DNA from: Rudaea sp. 3F27F6
GTDB lineage: Bacteria; Pseudomonadota; Gammaproteobacteria; Xanthomonadales; Rhodanobacteraceae
DNA length: 40,216 nt
Reading direction: 5' to 3'
NCBI RefSeq assembly: GCF_005503555.1
Contig: NZ_SCNG01000010.1
Coordinates: 1 to 40,216 of the forward strand
Positions 16,478-25,100 of the stretch are shown piece by piece. Each line of letters opens with the position of its first letter. Positions within the stretch are counted from its first letter, which is position 1. Position numbers and translations under genes: made by a program. The notes below the pieces were generated by a model that ran no database searches, was not told where the DNA came from, and worked only from the letters and a program-made list of their open reading frames with translations.

Positions 16478-17458
16478 ATGCTCGATTTCGGGACCGGCCG
16501 CACCCTCGGCCTGCTGGCGCGCACCGCGCCATTTATCGTGCTGCGCGTTGCGGTCTACGTCGGCATTACGATCGCCTACGCGCTCGCCATCGGTGCGGGC
16601 GCGGGCATCGGCTTTCTATTCGGCAAGGTCGGCGGCAATGGCGACAGCGGTGCCGGTATCGGCGGCCTGATCGGCTTCGTCATTGCGTGCGGCATTCTCT
16701 ACTGGGCGCGCGAGTATCTTCTTTATCTGGTCGAGGCCGGCCACGTCGCCGTGCTCGTGCAAATGATCGACGGCAAACCGATGCCCGAACATCAAGGGCA
16801 GATCGCGTTCGGGCGCGAAGCGGTCAAACGCCATTTCGCCAGCTCGTCCGTGCTGTTCGGTCTCAATCAATCCGTGCGCGGCACGCTGAGCGCGTTCAAC
16901 GGTTTCACCCTGAGCATCGCCTCGTGGCTGCCGATTCCGGGTCTGGAAACTCTGGTCAAGCTGATCGACAAGATCATCGCCACGTCGCTGAGCCATCTCG
17001 ATCAGGTGATCCTCGCCCAGATCCTGCGCAAGGACTCGGCGGATGCCTGGGCGACCGCGTGCGACAGCGTCGTGCTCTATGCGCAGAACTACAAAGGCGT
17101 GTTGAAGAACGCCGCCTTCCTGACCTTCGTCATCTGGGGCCTGACCTTGGCGATCTTTCTGCTCGTCGCCGCGCCGATTGCCGCGCTCGTCGGCGTGTTT
17201 CATCTGCACGCGGGACTATGGACATTCGCGCTCGCGTTGATCGCCGCCTGGAGCTTGAAAGCGGCGGTGATCGACCCCTTCGCCACCGTCGCGCTGCTGC
17301 AGATGTACGACAAGCTCACCGCGGGACAGACTCCCGATGCGGCCTGGGTCGCGCGGCTCGAATCGATCTCGGACAAGTTCCGCGGCCTCGTGCGCGAAGC
17401 GCGCAATGCGACGGCGGGTGCTCCGCCGCCTGCACAAACAACGAGCATGGCGCGGTGA
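16478..17458 (+). CDS. Polytopic membrane protein, unknown
   Basis: 326-aa inner-membrane protein. Hydrophobic segments lie near 18-49 (Gly-rich, GAGAGIGFLFG), 58-84, 212-241 and 247-265; the central 100-205 part is amphipathic and includes WLPIPGLETLVKLIDKIIATSLSHLDQ. The C-terminal part after ATVALLQMYDKLTAG is soluble, with a helix and a Pro-rich end. The ATG follows GAGGATTTC. I do not recognise a named family. It is convergent with the kinase gene, 24 nt apart, without a terminator between them. Confidence 0.75.
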   Translation: MLDFGTGRTLGLLARTAPFIVLRVAVYVGITIAYALAIGAGAGIGFLFGKVGGNGDSGAGIGGLIGFVIACGILYWAREYLLYLVEAGHVAVLVQMIDGKPMPEHQGQIAFGREAVKRHFASSSVLFGLNQSVRGTLSAFNGFTLSIASWLPIPGLETLVKLIDKIIATSLSHLDQVILAQILRKDSADAWATACDSVVLYAQNYKGVLKNAAFLTFVIWGLTLAIFLLVAAPIAALVGVFHLHAGLWTFALALIAAWSLKAAVIDPFATVALLQMYDKLTAGQTPDAAWVARLESISDKFRGLVREARNATAGAPPPAQTTSMAR

Positions 17459-17482
17459 CGGCGCCGGGTTGCGGCGGGAGCG

Positions 17483-19951
17483 TCAGCTTCCTGCCGCGGC
17501 CATCTCGGTTTTGAGCTTCTGCAATTGCGGCAGAAAATACTTTCCCGCATCGCCCGCTTCGCTCAGGTTCTTCTCGGCGCGCTCGGCGAGCGAGTTCGCC
17601 TCCGCTTTCCTGCCCTGCAGAAAACGCAGGCGCGCCTGCAGGATCAGACAGTTGCCGTAGACCGGATTGTGCTCGCCGTACTGGGCCAGCGCGCCGTTCA
17701 AAGCAAACTGCACCAGCGGCTCGGCAGACTTGGTGTCGCCGAGCGACAAGTGCGCTTCGGCCGCGTTCTGGTACACCGACAAGGTCTCGTGGCTATGATC
17801 GCCGGTAAAGCGCTGGGCCATCGACAAGGCATCGTCGAACAACGGCACCGCATCGCGCGGCCGGCCCTCGCGCACGAGCACCTTGGCCAGATTGTTCTCG
17901 AACATCGCCAGTGCCGCCGACGGGCCGAACGACTGCTTGCGCAGATCGATGGCCTGGCGCAGCAGCGCTTCCGCGCGCGGCAAGTCGTTGCGATGGACGG
18001 CGTTCGCAGCAATGTTGTTCAACAGCGTCATGCCTTCTTCGGTTTTGTCGCGGCCGAGCGCCTGCAGGTCGTTCCACGCCCGAGTCAGCATTTGATCCGC
18101 CTCCTCAAGCTGATTGTTCTGCATCAGATTCAGGCCGAGGTCGCCGGCGATCGTCATCGTGTCTTCGGCGACTTCGCCGTTCACCGCCACCGACTCGGTC
18201 AGGGCCGCGCGCAGAATGCGGATCGCCTCGGCGAAATTTCCGCGCATGCTCTGCACCTGCGACTGGATGATGCGGCTATGGACCAATTGCGCGCGATAGC
18301 GATCGGGGGAGCGATTGAGAAAATCGATTGCCTGATCGAGCAGCCGCTGCGCCGCGTCGACATTGCCGCGATGCAATTCCGCGGCGGCGAGATCGAGCTG
18401 GATGTGCGCGCGCGCTTCTGGATCGGCGGCGGATTCCGGCGAGTCGAGAAAGCGCGACAACATCGGCGCGGCGCCCTCGAAATCGTGCAGGGTCAGATAC
18501 AGATCGCCGAGCACTTTGAGCACACGCGCCTTCTCCGCCGGCTTGTCGGCAAAACGCTTCGCCAACTGCTCCGCGCTCGCATCGAGCATTTCCTTCGCGC
18601 TGATCGAGCGCCCTCCGGCCTGCGCGGCCGCGCTGCCGAACATCAAATCCAGGTAATCGACCACGCTTTGTGCGCGCGCCGCCTCGGCGAGCGCGCGATC
18701 GCGCTCGAGCTCCGCCTGGCGCGCCGTCGCGCGCGCTTGCTGCGCCTGCCAGAGCGTGCCCGCGAGCCCGGCAAGCAAGGCGGCGAACACGGCCGCCGCG
18801 GCGCCGGCCCAGAGGCGGTTGCGACGCAGGAAGCGGCGCACCAGGTAGCCGCGCGCATCGCCGCGCGCGAGCACGGGCTGATGGGCCAGATAGGCTTGCA
18901 CGTCGTGCCAGAGTTCCGCCGCCGAGGCATAGCGCGATTCGGGTTCCGGCCGCAGCGCCTTGGCGACGACCGCGTCGAGATCGCCACGCAGCAGCTTCGC
19001 CGATATCGGCGCATCGGCATTGTCGGCCGCGGCTTCGCTGAGCGGCTTCGGCGCGGTGTGCAGCAGACGCTGCAGCGCGGCCGGCAGCGGCAGCTCACGC
19101 AGATTCCACGGCGCGCGGCCGGACAGCATATGGAACAGCAGCACGCCGAGCGCGTACACGTCGGTCGCGGTCGTCGGCGCCTTGCCTTCCAACTGTTCCG
19201 GCGCGGCGTAGTCGGGCGTCATCAGCGACAGCGTCGGCTGGCCCTCCGCCGTCGCATTTGCACCGAGCAGTTTGGCGATACCGAAATCGAGCAGCTTCAC
19301 GCTGCCGTCGGCGGCGACCAGGATGTTGCTCGGCTTCAGATCGCGATGCACGACGAGGTGCCTGTGCGCGAACGCCACCGCTGCGCAAACCTGGCCGAAC
19401 AGGGCCAGGCGCTGCTCCAGCGCGAGCCGGTGCCGCGCGCAGTAGCTCAGGATGTCCTCGCCCTCGACGAGTTCCATGACCATGTACGGCAGGCCGGCAT
19501 CGGTCAGACCGCCGTCGATCAGCCGCGCGATGCCGGGATGTTCCAGATTGGCCAGAATCTGCCGCTCGTTGTGGAAGCGCCGTCCGTCGAATGCCGTTTC
19601 GCGCTGCGCCAGCTTGAACGCGACCGGCTTCTCGAAATGACCGTCGGCACGCTGGGCGCGATACACCTCGCCCATGCCGCCGCGCGCGATCAGCGCATCG
19701 ATCCGGTATTTGTCGATCACGCTGCCCGCGGCGAGGCTGTCCGCGCTCGCCTGCACGCGCGGTGCGGGCGTGTGTTCGAGAAAGGCTGCGCTCTTGCGCG
19801 TCGCCGCGAGCAGCTTGCGCAGTTCGCCGCGTGTGGTCTCGTCGCAGTCGAGCTGGCCGAGGCGCCGGTCGCGTTCGGCGTCCGGCAGGTTCAGCAACTC
19901 GTCCCACAATTCGCTGATGCGCTGCCACGCCGCTTGTTCAACCGAACTCAT
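17483..19951 (-). CDS. Transmembrane Ser/Thr protein kinase with TPR sensor tail
   Basis: 822-aa Hanks-type kinase. Cytoplasmic kinase domain about 82-355: glycine loop GGMGEVY (91-97), ATP-binding Lys113, C-helix Glu129, HRDLKPSN (202-209), DFG (222-224) and APE (250-252), all intact and predicted active. One membrane helix about 380-400 (WAGAAAAVFAALLAGLAGTL) is followed by a coiled linker and about 400 residues of TPR-like helical repeats that would lie in the periplasm. A short helical segment (1-60) precedes the kinase. The ATG at 19951 has a strong GGAGG site; the upstream open frame is Arg-rich and not conserved-looking. It is divergent from an ECF sigma factor, and kinases of this build regulate such factors. 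Confidence 0.92.
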   Translation of the reverse strand: MSSVEQAAWQRISELWDELLNLPDAERDRRLGQLDCDETTRGELRKLLAATRKSAAFLEHTPAPRVQASADSLAAGSVIDKYRIDALIARGGMGEVYRAQRADGHFEKPVAFKLAQRETAFDGRRFHNERQILANLEHPGIARLIDGGLTDAGLPYMVMELVEGEDILSYCARHRLALEQRLALFGQVCAAVAFAHRHLVVHRDLKPSNILVAADGSVKLLDFGIAKLLGANATAEGQPTLSLMTPDYAAPEQLEGKAPTTATDVYALGVLLFHMLSGRAPWNLRELPLPAALQRLLHTAPKPLSEAAADNADAPISAKLLRGDLDAVVAKALRPEPESRYASAAELWHDVQAYLAHQPVLARGDARGYLVRRFLRRNRLWAGAAAAVFAALLAGLAGTLWQAQQARATARQAELERDRALAEAARAQSVVDYLDLMFGSAAAQAGGRSISAKEMLDASAEQLAKRFADKPAEKARVLKVLGDLYLTLHDFEGAAPMLSRFLDSPESAADPEARAHIQLDLAAAELHRGNVDAAQRLLDQAIDFLNRSPDRYRAQLVHSRIIQSQVQSMRGNFAEAIRILRAALTESVAVNGEVAEDTMTIAGDLGLNLMQNNQLEEADQMLTRAWNDLQALGRDKTEEGMTLLNNIAANAVHRNDLPRAEALLRQAIDLRKQSFGPSAALAMFENNLAKVLVREGRPRDAVPLFDDALSMAQRFTGDHSHETLSVYQNAAEAHLSLGDTKSAEPLVQFALNGALAQYGEHNPVYGNCLILQARLRFLQGRKAEANSLAERAEKNLSEAGDAGKYFLPQLQKLKTEMAAAGS

Positions 19952-20398
19952 GTCGTTTCCTCCACGATCTGCGGGCCGTGCAACCATTCGGGCTTTCGGC
20001 ACGTCCGGGCTCCCGCGGCCCCGAGACTCTACACGCTCGCCCTGTTTGCGTGCAGACCGGACTTGATTGCGCCGTGCGGCGCGAGACGAGCTCGCGCGAC
20101 CGCCATGCCGTGGGGTAGTATTCGCCGGCCCTGGCGTGTCTTGCCGGGACAGCCGCTTCTCTGCGCAGCAGCAGTCCGCCGCTACTTGGGCTCGGATTAC
20201 GTCAAAGCGGAAGAAAAGCGGACACGGATCTTGCGCAGCACGAATGCGGCGCGCGGCGACACGCCGATGCGACGCAGGCAAATCGGCAAGAACGTGAGTG
20301 CGGTGCGTAACGCCAAAGGGGGAGTCGGTTCGGGAGAACCGCGCGGCGATTCCGATGTTCGGAATATCGCCGGAACCTCAGCAGCGGACAATGCGGAC
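19952..20398. other. Divergent intergenic region between kinase and ECF sigma genes
   Basis: 447 nt without a gene I can support. It must contain the promoters of both divergent genes, but I see no convincing -35/-10 pair. In-frame sequence upstream of the sigma factor stays open without homology. There is a GTTCGGGAGAAC dyad at about 20328-20341 and a CCGATGTTCGG dyad at 20352-20362 upstream of the sigma gene, which are possible protein-binding sites (inference). Confidence 0.45.
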
Positions 20399-20923
20399 AT
20401 GAGCACTGCGCAAAACGATTTGAACCACTCCGATGCCCTCGTCGAACTTCTCTACACCGACCTGCGCCGCATCGCCCGCGCCGAACGCCGGCGCGCATCG
20501 TCGCCGGCGACTTTGCAGACCACCGCGCTGATCCACGAGGCGTATCTGAAACTGCGCGGCGGCGGCGAGTGGAGCAACCGCCAGCACTTTATGCGTGCGG
20601 CCGCTCAGGCCATGCGCCAGGTTCTGGTCGATGCCGCGCGCGCGCGGCTGCGCGACAAGCGCGGCGGCGGCGTGGCCGCGCTGCCGCTCGACGACATCGA
20701 TGCCGCGAGCGACACGCCCGACGAACTGGTGCTGCAGATCAACGATGCGCTGGAAAAGCTCGGCCAGCTCGACGAGCGCATGGCCCAGGTCGTCGAATGC
20801 CGCTTCTTCGCCGGCTACGACGAAGAGGAAACCGCGCAGGCCCTCGACGTGACCAGCCGCACCGTGCGCCGCGACTGGGTCAAGGCCAAGGCGTGGCTCT
20901 ACAGCAAATTGAATCCCGAGTAG
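20399..20923 (+). CDS. ECF sigma factor of the TIGR02999 / ECF43-like kinase-linked type
   Basis: 174-aa sigma-70 family regulator. Region 2 is TLQTTALIHEAYLKL then WSNRQHFMRAAAQAMRQVLVDAARARLRDKR; region 4 is LGQLDERMAQVVECRFFAGYDEEETAQALDVTSRTVRRDW, an HTH that reads the -35 element. Where standard ECF factors have the acidic DAED-like core-binding residues, this one has LQTT (Thr41, Thr42). In ECF43 factors such as Vibrio EcfP, a kinase phosphorylates a Thr in this region to allow RNA polymerase binding (established for that system). The ATG at 20399 gives the family length. The lipoprotein gene follows after 50 nt. Confidence 0.9.
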   Translation: MSTAQNDLNHSDALVELLYTDLRRIARAERRRASSPATLQTTALIHEAYLKLRGGGEWSNRQHFMRAAAQAMRQVLVDAARARLRDKRGGGVAALPLDDIDAASDTPDELVLQINDALEKLGQLDERMAQVVECRFFAGYDEEETAQALDVTSRTVRRDWVKAKAWLYSKLNPE

Positions 20924-20973
20924 TTTCCGCGGTCTCGGTCCGCAGCGTCGGATCTAAACGGGGGAAAGCACGA

Positions 20974-21489
20974 ATGAGAACATTGGCTGCGACAGTCGTC
21001 CTCAGTTGCCTGTTGGCGGGATGTGCCGGTGTCACGCCGCGTTCGTCGCAGCAATTCGTCGCCACCGAGGCGGATTTTGCCGACATCGCCGCGGCCTCGC
21101 TCAAGTTCGTCGAGCGCACCGCCCCGGTCGCGACGATCGTGTTGCCGAGCGATGCCGATCCGCGCGTTCGCGCTGCGTTGAAGCGGCTGCGGCCCACCAT
21201 CGCGGCCGATAAGATTCCGCCTTCGCAGACGTACAAATTGCCCGCAGGCTATTTCGCCCTACAGTCCTTCACGATCGATACCGACGGCGTGGCCCGGTTT
21301 GAAGGCCGGCTCGGCCCGGTGCGCAAGGTGCCCGAGCCGCCTGCCGACGACGATTGCGGAACCCAGTTCTCGATTCCGTTCGTGCTCGAAGGCGACGGCT
21401 GGGCAAGCCATACCCTGATGAAATCGGTCTGCTGGCCCAAGCGCGTATGGTGGCCCGTGGACGAAACGCAGCCCACGCAGGCACGGTAG
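20974..21489 (+). CDS. Putative lipoprotein, unknown
   Basis: 171-aa protein with a lipoprotein signal MRTLAATVVLSCLLAGCAG (Cys at 17), so membrane-anchored in the envelope. The mature part contains VERTAPVATIVLPSDADPRVRAALKRL and KLPAGYFALQSFTIDTDGVARFEG, and two further cysteines (DDCGTQ, SVCWP). I do not recognise the family. The ATG follows GGGGGAAAG. It lies 50 nt after the ECF sigma gene and may be cotranscribed with it; whether it is part of the regulatory circuit is unknown. Confidence 0.78.
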   Translation: MRTLAATVVLSCLLAGCAGVTPRSSQQFVATEADFADIAAASLKFVERTAPVATIVLPSDADPRVRAALKRLRPTIAADKIPPSQTYKLPAGYFALQSFTIDTDGVARFEGRLGPVRKVPEPPADDDCGTQFSIPFVLEGDGWASHTLMKSVCWPKRVWWPVDETQPTQAR

Positions 21490-21555
21490 CGAAGCGGTTC
21501 TGGAACTATTCGTTTACCATCGAGTCTGTCGATAGAATTTTCAGGGAGACTTCGC

Positions 21556-22248
21556 ATGAAACTGCTTCGCCGCCTGTTGTCCGAAATCGCCGCGAACAAA
21601 TCCCTGCTGCTGTTCCTCGGCCTCATGCTGTGTTTCCGCTCGGCGCTGGCCGACTGGATGTACGTGCCGACCGGCTCGATGAATCCGACCATCGTCGAAG
21701 GTGACCGCATCCTCGTCGACAAGGCGGCCTACGGCCTGCGCGTTCCGTTCACCAATGTGCGCCTGACCAGCGGCGGCGATCCGCAGCGCGGCGACATCGC
21801 GATCTTCCCTTCACCGAAAGACGGCATGACCCTGGTCAAGCGCGTCGTCGGCCTGCCGGGCGACACCATAGCCATGCGCGGCGAGCGGCTTTTGATCAAC
21901 GGCGAGCCGCTGAACTATGCCGCAACCCAGGACGATGCCGACGGCGAACTGCCGATCGCGACGCGCGGCGAAACGCGCGAATACTTCACCGAAAATCTCG
22001 GCAGCGCGGCGCACTCGATCATGCTGCTGCCGCGGCGCGGCGCGATGCGCACGTTCGGGCCGGTGACGGTGCCGCAGGGGCAATACTTCATGATGGGCGA
22101 CAGCCGCGACAACAGCGAGGACTCGCGCTATTTCGGCTTCGTGCCGCGCAACACGATCGTCGGGCGCGCCTACCGCGTCGCCTATTCGCTCGACGCGGAC
22201 CGCTGGTACAAGCCGCGCGGCGACCGCTTCTTCAGTCCGCTCAACTAA
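21556..22248 (+). CDS. lepB: Signal peptidase I
   Basis: 230-aa membrane-bound leader peptidase that removes Sec and Tat signal peptides at the periplasmic face. One N-terminal helix (about 17-33) anchors it. Catalytic Ser41 is in VPTGSMNPTI and general-base Lys95 in LVKRVVGLPGD; box E is GDSRDNSEDSRYFG. It is shorter than E. coli LepB (one anchor instead of two) and there is no lepA or rnc next to it, so it may be a second, accessory copy. The ATG follows CAGGGAGAC. The stop is followed by a dyad repeat that may terminate transcription. Confidence 0.93.
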   Translation: MKLLRRLLSEIAANKSLLLFLGLMLCFRSALADWMYVPTGSMNPTIVEGDRILVDKAAYGLRVPFTNVRLTSGGDPQRGDIAIFPSPKDGMTLVKRVVGLPGDTIAMRGERLLINGEPLNYAATQDDADGELPIATRGETREYFTENLGSAAHSIMLLPRRGAMRTFGPVTVPQGQYFMMGDSRDNSEDSRYFGFVPRNTIVGRAYRVAYSLDADRWYKPRGDRFFSPLN

Positions 22249-22258
22249 GCTCTTCTTC

Positions 22259-22310
22259 CCTTCTCCCATCGGGAGAAGGTGCCCGCAGGGCGGATGAGGG
22301 AAAAGCCTCT
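22259..22310. repeat. Dispersed CCTTCTCCC...GGGAGAAGG repeat, copy 1
   Basis: CCTTCTCCC-ATC-GGGAGAAGG is a perfect 9-bp hairpin (22259-22279) followed by GTGCCCGCAGGGCGGATGAGGGAAAAG. Related copies lie at 25604-25746 and, degraded, near 34884-34925. It sits between the convergent lepB and flavoprotein genes and could serve as a two-way terminator. This GAGAAGG/GGATGAGGG repeat is widespread in proteobacterial intergenic DNA. Confidence 0.7.
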
Positions 22311-22402
22311 CCGCCAGCCGCGCTTGCAGCCCGCGCGCAAGGCTCTTCGCTTTTTCCGCGTTACCCTCGACTTCTTTCAACAAAAGAAGCAAACCCGAAA
22401 TC

Positions 22403-23593
22403 TTAAACCAGCTTCGGCAATCTCCCGCGCACACTGTCCGCATCGTGCGGACCCGCTTCGGCGATAAGCTCGCGCGCCGGATCGACCTGTCCCCAGACGT
22501 TCCACAAAAGCACGCCGCGTACGCGTCCGTCGTCGAGATAGTAGACGACGCCTTCGCGATACGGCTCGGTCCACTGCTCGACGATTTCGAAACGGTCGTC
22601 GAGCAGACCGACGGCCTCGTAGCCCAGATCGAATAGATCGGAATAGAAGAACGGCAGCGTCGTATAGTCCTCGTGCGCGCCGGCCATCACGCGGCCGGCG
22701 TGATGGCCCATGCTGATCGCCGCGTTTTCGTGCTCGACGCGCAGGCGCATGCCGAGCGGCACGCACGGAAAATTCGCTACGTCGCCCGCGGCAAAAATAT
22801 CGGGATCGTTCGTGCGTAGCTGCGCATCGACGACGATGCCGTTGTCGACGGCGAGCCCGGCCGCTGCCGCAAGTTCGCCATTCGGCGTAACGCCGAGTCC
22901 GGCGACGACCGCGTCGTAGCGCGCGCTCGTGCCGTCTGACAGCGCGACTTCGGCACCGTCGGCGACACTTCTACCGTCGACCACGCGTACGCCGGGGCAC
23001 AGCACCACGCCGCGTTGGCGATAGTAGCCGTCAACAAAGGTGGACAGACTGCGCGGATAGCGCCCGGCGCCGATGCCTGCACCAGGAAACAGCATCGTCA
23101 CCTTGCAGCCCTGGCTCGCGAGCGAGGCGGCAAGCTCGCTACCGATAAAGCCCGCGCCGACCACCGCGATCGCGGCGCCCGCGACGGCGTAACGGCGCAA
23201 CGCAAGATAATCGTCGAGCGTACGGAAGTGAATCACGCGTTCGCCGTCGAACGGCAGGCGTCGCGGCGCGGCGCCCGTGGCGAGCAGAAGACGTTGGTAA
23301 CGATATACGTCGCCCTGATCGTCGATCGCCTGATGTGCGATGCGATCGAGCGAAACGATGCGGCGGCCGAGATGCAGGGTGGCGCCGCTCTTCGCCGTAC
23401 CGAGGTCGACCGATTCGGCCGGCTTGTCGCCCTTCCACAATGCCTTCGACAACGGCGGACGTTCGTACGGTGCGTGCGTCTCCTCGCCGACGATGCCGAT
23501 GCGTGCCGTGGCATCGGCATCGCGTATCGCCTTCGCCGCCGCGTCGGCGGTCATGCCCGCGCCGATGATCAGATGGTCGTAGTCGTGCTGCAT
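22403..23593 (-). CDS. FAD/NAD(P)-dependent oxidoreductase (ferredoxin-reductase type)
   Basis: 396-aa flavoprotein of the pyridine-nucleotide-disulfide/ferredoxin reductase superfamily. N-terminal FAD site LIIGAGMTADAAAKAI, then ETHAPYERPPLSK, NAD-binding VVGAGFIGSELAASL and the second FAD motif DIFAAGDVANFP. There is no redox-active CxxC, so it is of the BphA4/AIFM3-like class that passes electrons from NAD(P)H to a ferredoxin or similar acceptor; no ferredoxin or oxygenase is adjacent. The ATG at 23593 (MQHDYDHLIIG) follows GGAGACGCGGT; upstream in-frame ATGs would add an Arg-rich leader. It is divergent from the BenE transporter over about 200 nt. Confidence 0.88.
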   Translation of the reverse strand: MQHDYDHLIIGAGMTADAAAKAIRDADATARIGIVGEETHAPYERPPLSKALWKGDKPAESVDLGTAKSGATLHLGRRIVSLDRIAHQAIDDQGDVYRYQRLLLATGAAPRRLPFDGERVIHFRTLDDYLALRRYAVAGAAIAVVGAGFIGSELAASLASQGCKVTMLFPGAGIGAGRYPRSLSTFVDGYYRQRGVVLCPGVRVVDGRSVADGAEVALSDGTSARYDAVVAGLGVTPNGELAAAAGLAVDNGIVVDAQLRTNDPDIFAAGDVANFPCVPLGMRLRVEHENAAISMGHHAGRVMAGAHEDYTTLPFFYSDLFDLGYEAVGLLDDRFEIVEQWTEPYREGVVYYLDDGRVRGVLLWNVWGQVDPARELIAEAGPHDADSVRGRLPKLV

Positions 23594-23796
23594 ACCGCGT
23601 CTCCACACTGATGTCATCGACAGGATACACCGCGGTCGCCGCGCGAAGTCCGTCATCGATGCAGCGGCACGAGACGCGGTGGCTGCAATTCCGCCAAGTC
23701 AAAGTGACGTTTTTGTAATCCGCCGACGCGCGCGGACCGCGGGCCGCAAGAACGAAGTCGGCTATGCTTCGCTGCTTATTCCGATCTTCGCAGCGC

Positions 23797-24963
23797 ATGT
23801 CTTTCTTCCGTGATTTTTCCGTCTCCGCCGTCGCCGCCGGATTCGTCGCCGTGCTCGTCGGCTTCACCAGTTCCGCGGTGATCGTGTTCGAGGCCGCACG
23901 CGCCGTCGGCGCATCGGAAGCGGAAATCGCCTCGTGGATGTGGGCGCTCGGCCTCGGCATGGCCGCAACCTGCATCGGCCTGTCGCTGCGCTACCGCGCG
24001 CCGATCGTCACCGCCTGGTCCACGCCGGGCGCGGCGATGCTGATCACCGGCGCAGCCGGCCTGCCGCTCGCCGACGCGGTCGGCGCCTTCGTCATCAGTG
24101 CGGCCTTGATCGCGATCGTCGGCTTCTCCGGCTGGTTTGCGCGCCTGGTCGAGCGCGTGCCGATGGCGCTCGCCGCGGGCATGCTGGCCGGCATTCTGCT
24201 GCGTTTCGGCCTCGATCTCTTCGTCGCGATGCAGGCGCAACTGGGCCTCGTGCTGCCGATGTTCGCCGCGTGGCTGCTCGCGCGACGCTGGCTGCCGCGC
24301 TACGCGGTGATCGTCGCGCTCGGCATCGGCATGGCGATCGCGTTCACTCAAGGCACGCTGCGTCTCGGCGAAGTCCAGTTCGCTCTGGCGACGCCGGTGT
24401 TCACGATGCCGCATTTCGGTCTTGCGACGGCGATCGGCGTCGCCGTTCCCCTGTTCATCGTAACCATGGCTTCGCAGAACGTGCCCGGTGCGGCGATCCT
24501 GCGCGCGCACGGCTATGCCGACGTGCCCGTGTCGCCGCTGGTCGGCTGGACCGGCGCGGCCACGCTCGTGCTCGCGCCGTTCGGCGCGTTCGCGCTGTCG
24601 CTCGCTGCGATTACCGCAGCGATCTGCATGGGCCGCGAAGCGCATGAAGACCCGAAGCGGCGCTATGTCGCCGCAGTGTCGGCAGGATTTTTCTACCTGC
24701 TCGTCGGCCTGTTCGGCGCGACCGTGACCCAGGTCTTCACTGCGTTTCCGAAAGAGCTGGTGCTCGCGCTGGCCGGCATCGCCTTGATCGGCACGATCGG
24801 CAATGGACTTGCCTCGGCATTGGCGAAAGAAACGGATCGCGAGGCTGCGCTGGTCACCTTCCTCGTCACCGCTTCGGGCCTGCACCTCGCCGGGATCGGC
24901 TCGGCTTTCTGGGGTCTCGTTGCGGGCGCGGTCACGTTGTTCGCATTGCGCTTTCGCGCCTGA
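23797..24963 (+). CDS. benE: BenE-family benzoate/H+ symporter-like transporter
   Basis: 388-aa inner-membrane protein with about 12 hydrophobic segments, of the BenE family. Recognisable blocks: AGFVAVLVGFTSSAVIVFEA at the start, GLSLRYRAPIVTAWSTPGAAM, VPMALAAGMLAGILLRFGLD, TMASQNVPGAAILRAHGY and GREAHEDPKRRYVAAVSAGF. Family members import benzoate with protons, but no benzoate-degrading genes are nearby, so the true substrate is open. I use the ATG at 23797; another in-frame ATG at 23764 adds 11 residues. It is followed by a strong bidirectional hairpin. Confidence 0.88.
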   Translation: MSFFRDFSVSAVAAGFVAVLVGFTSSAVIVFEAARAVGASEAEIASWMWALGLGMAATCIGLSLRYRAPIVTAWSTPGAAMLITGAAGLPLADAVGAFVISAALIAIVGFSGWFARLVERVPMALAAGMLAGILLRFGLDLFVAMQAQLGLVLPMFAAWLLARRWLPRYAVIVALGIGMAIAFTQGTLRLGEVQFALATPVFTMPHFGLATAIGVAVPLFIVTMASQNVPGAAILRAHGYADVPVSPLVGWTGAATLVLAPFGAFALSLAAITAAICMGREAHEDPKRRYVAAVSAGFFYLLVGLFGATVTQVFTAFPKELVLALAGIALIGTIGNGLASALAKETDREAALVTFLVTASGLHLAGIGSAFWGLVAGAVTLFALRFRA

Positions 24964-25013
24964 GCCTACGCGAGCGTCGCGGATCGAGACCGCGCTCGTC
25001 CATGTCGATAGCG

Positions 25014-25051
25014 AAACCGCTCGCCTGCGAAGCGCAGACAGCGAGCGGTTT
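25014..25051. terminator. Bidirectional intrinsic terminator between benE and ohr
   Basis: AAACCGCTCGC (25014-25024) pairs exactly with GCGAGCGGTTT (25041-25051), and the loop contains a nested CTGCG-AAG-CGCAG stem. A-runs and T-runs flank both ends, so it can terminate the + strand benE transcript 50 nt after its stop and the - strand ohr transcript about 50 nt after its stop. Confidence 0.8.
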
Positions 25052-25100
25052 CTTGAAAAGCCGGCAGCGGTCTACAGCGGGACCGCTACCGGCGCAGCGG

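Noticed and set aside
17525-20398. Open plus-strand frame running from inside the kinase gene into the sigma factor
   Set aside because: Only the last 525 nt show homology-like motifs and plausible composition; the rest is antisense to the kinase and its promoter region.
21509-21538. Promoter upstream of lepB (TTTACC and TAGAAT)
   Set aside because: The spacing between the boxes is about 14 nt, too short for a sigma-70 promoter; chance match is likely.
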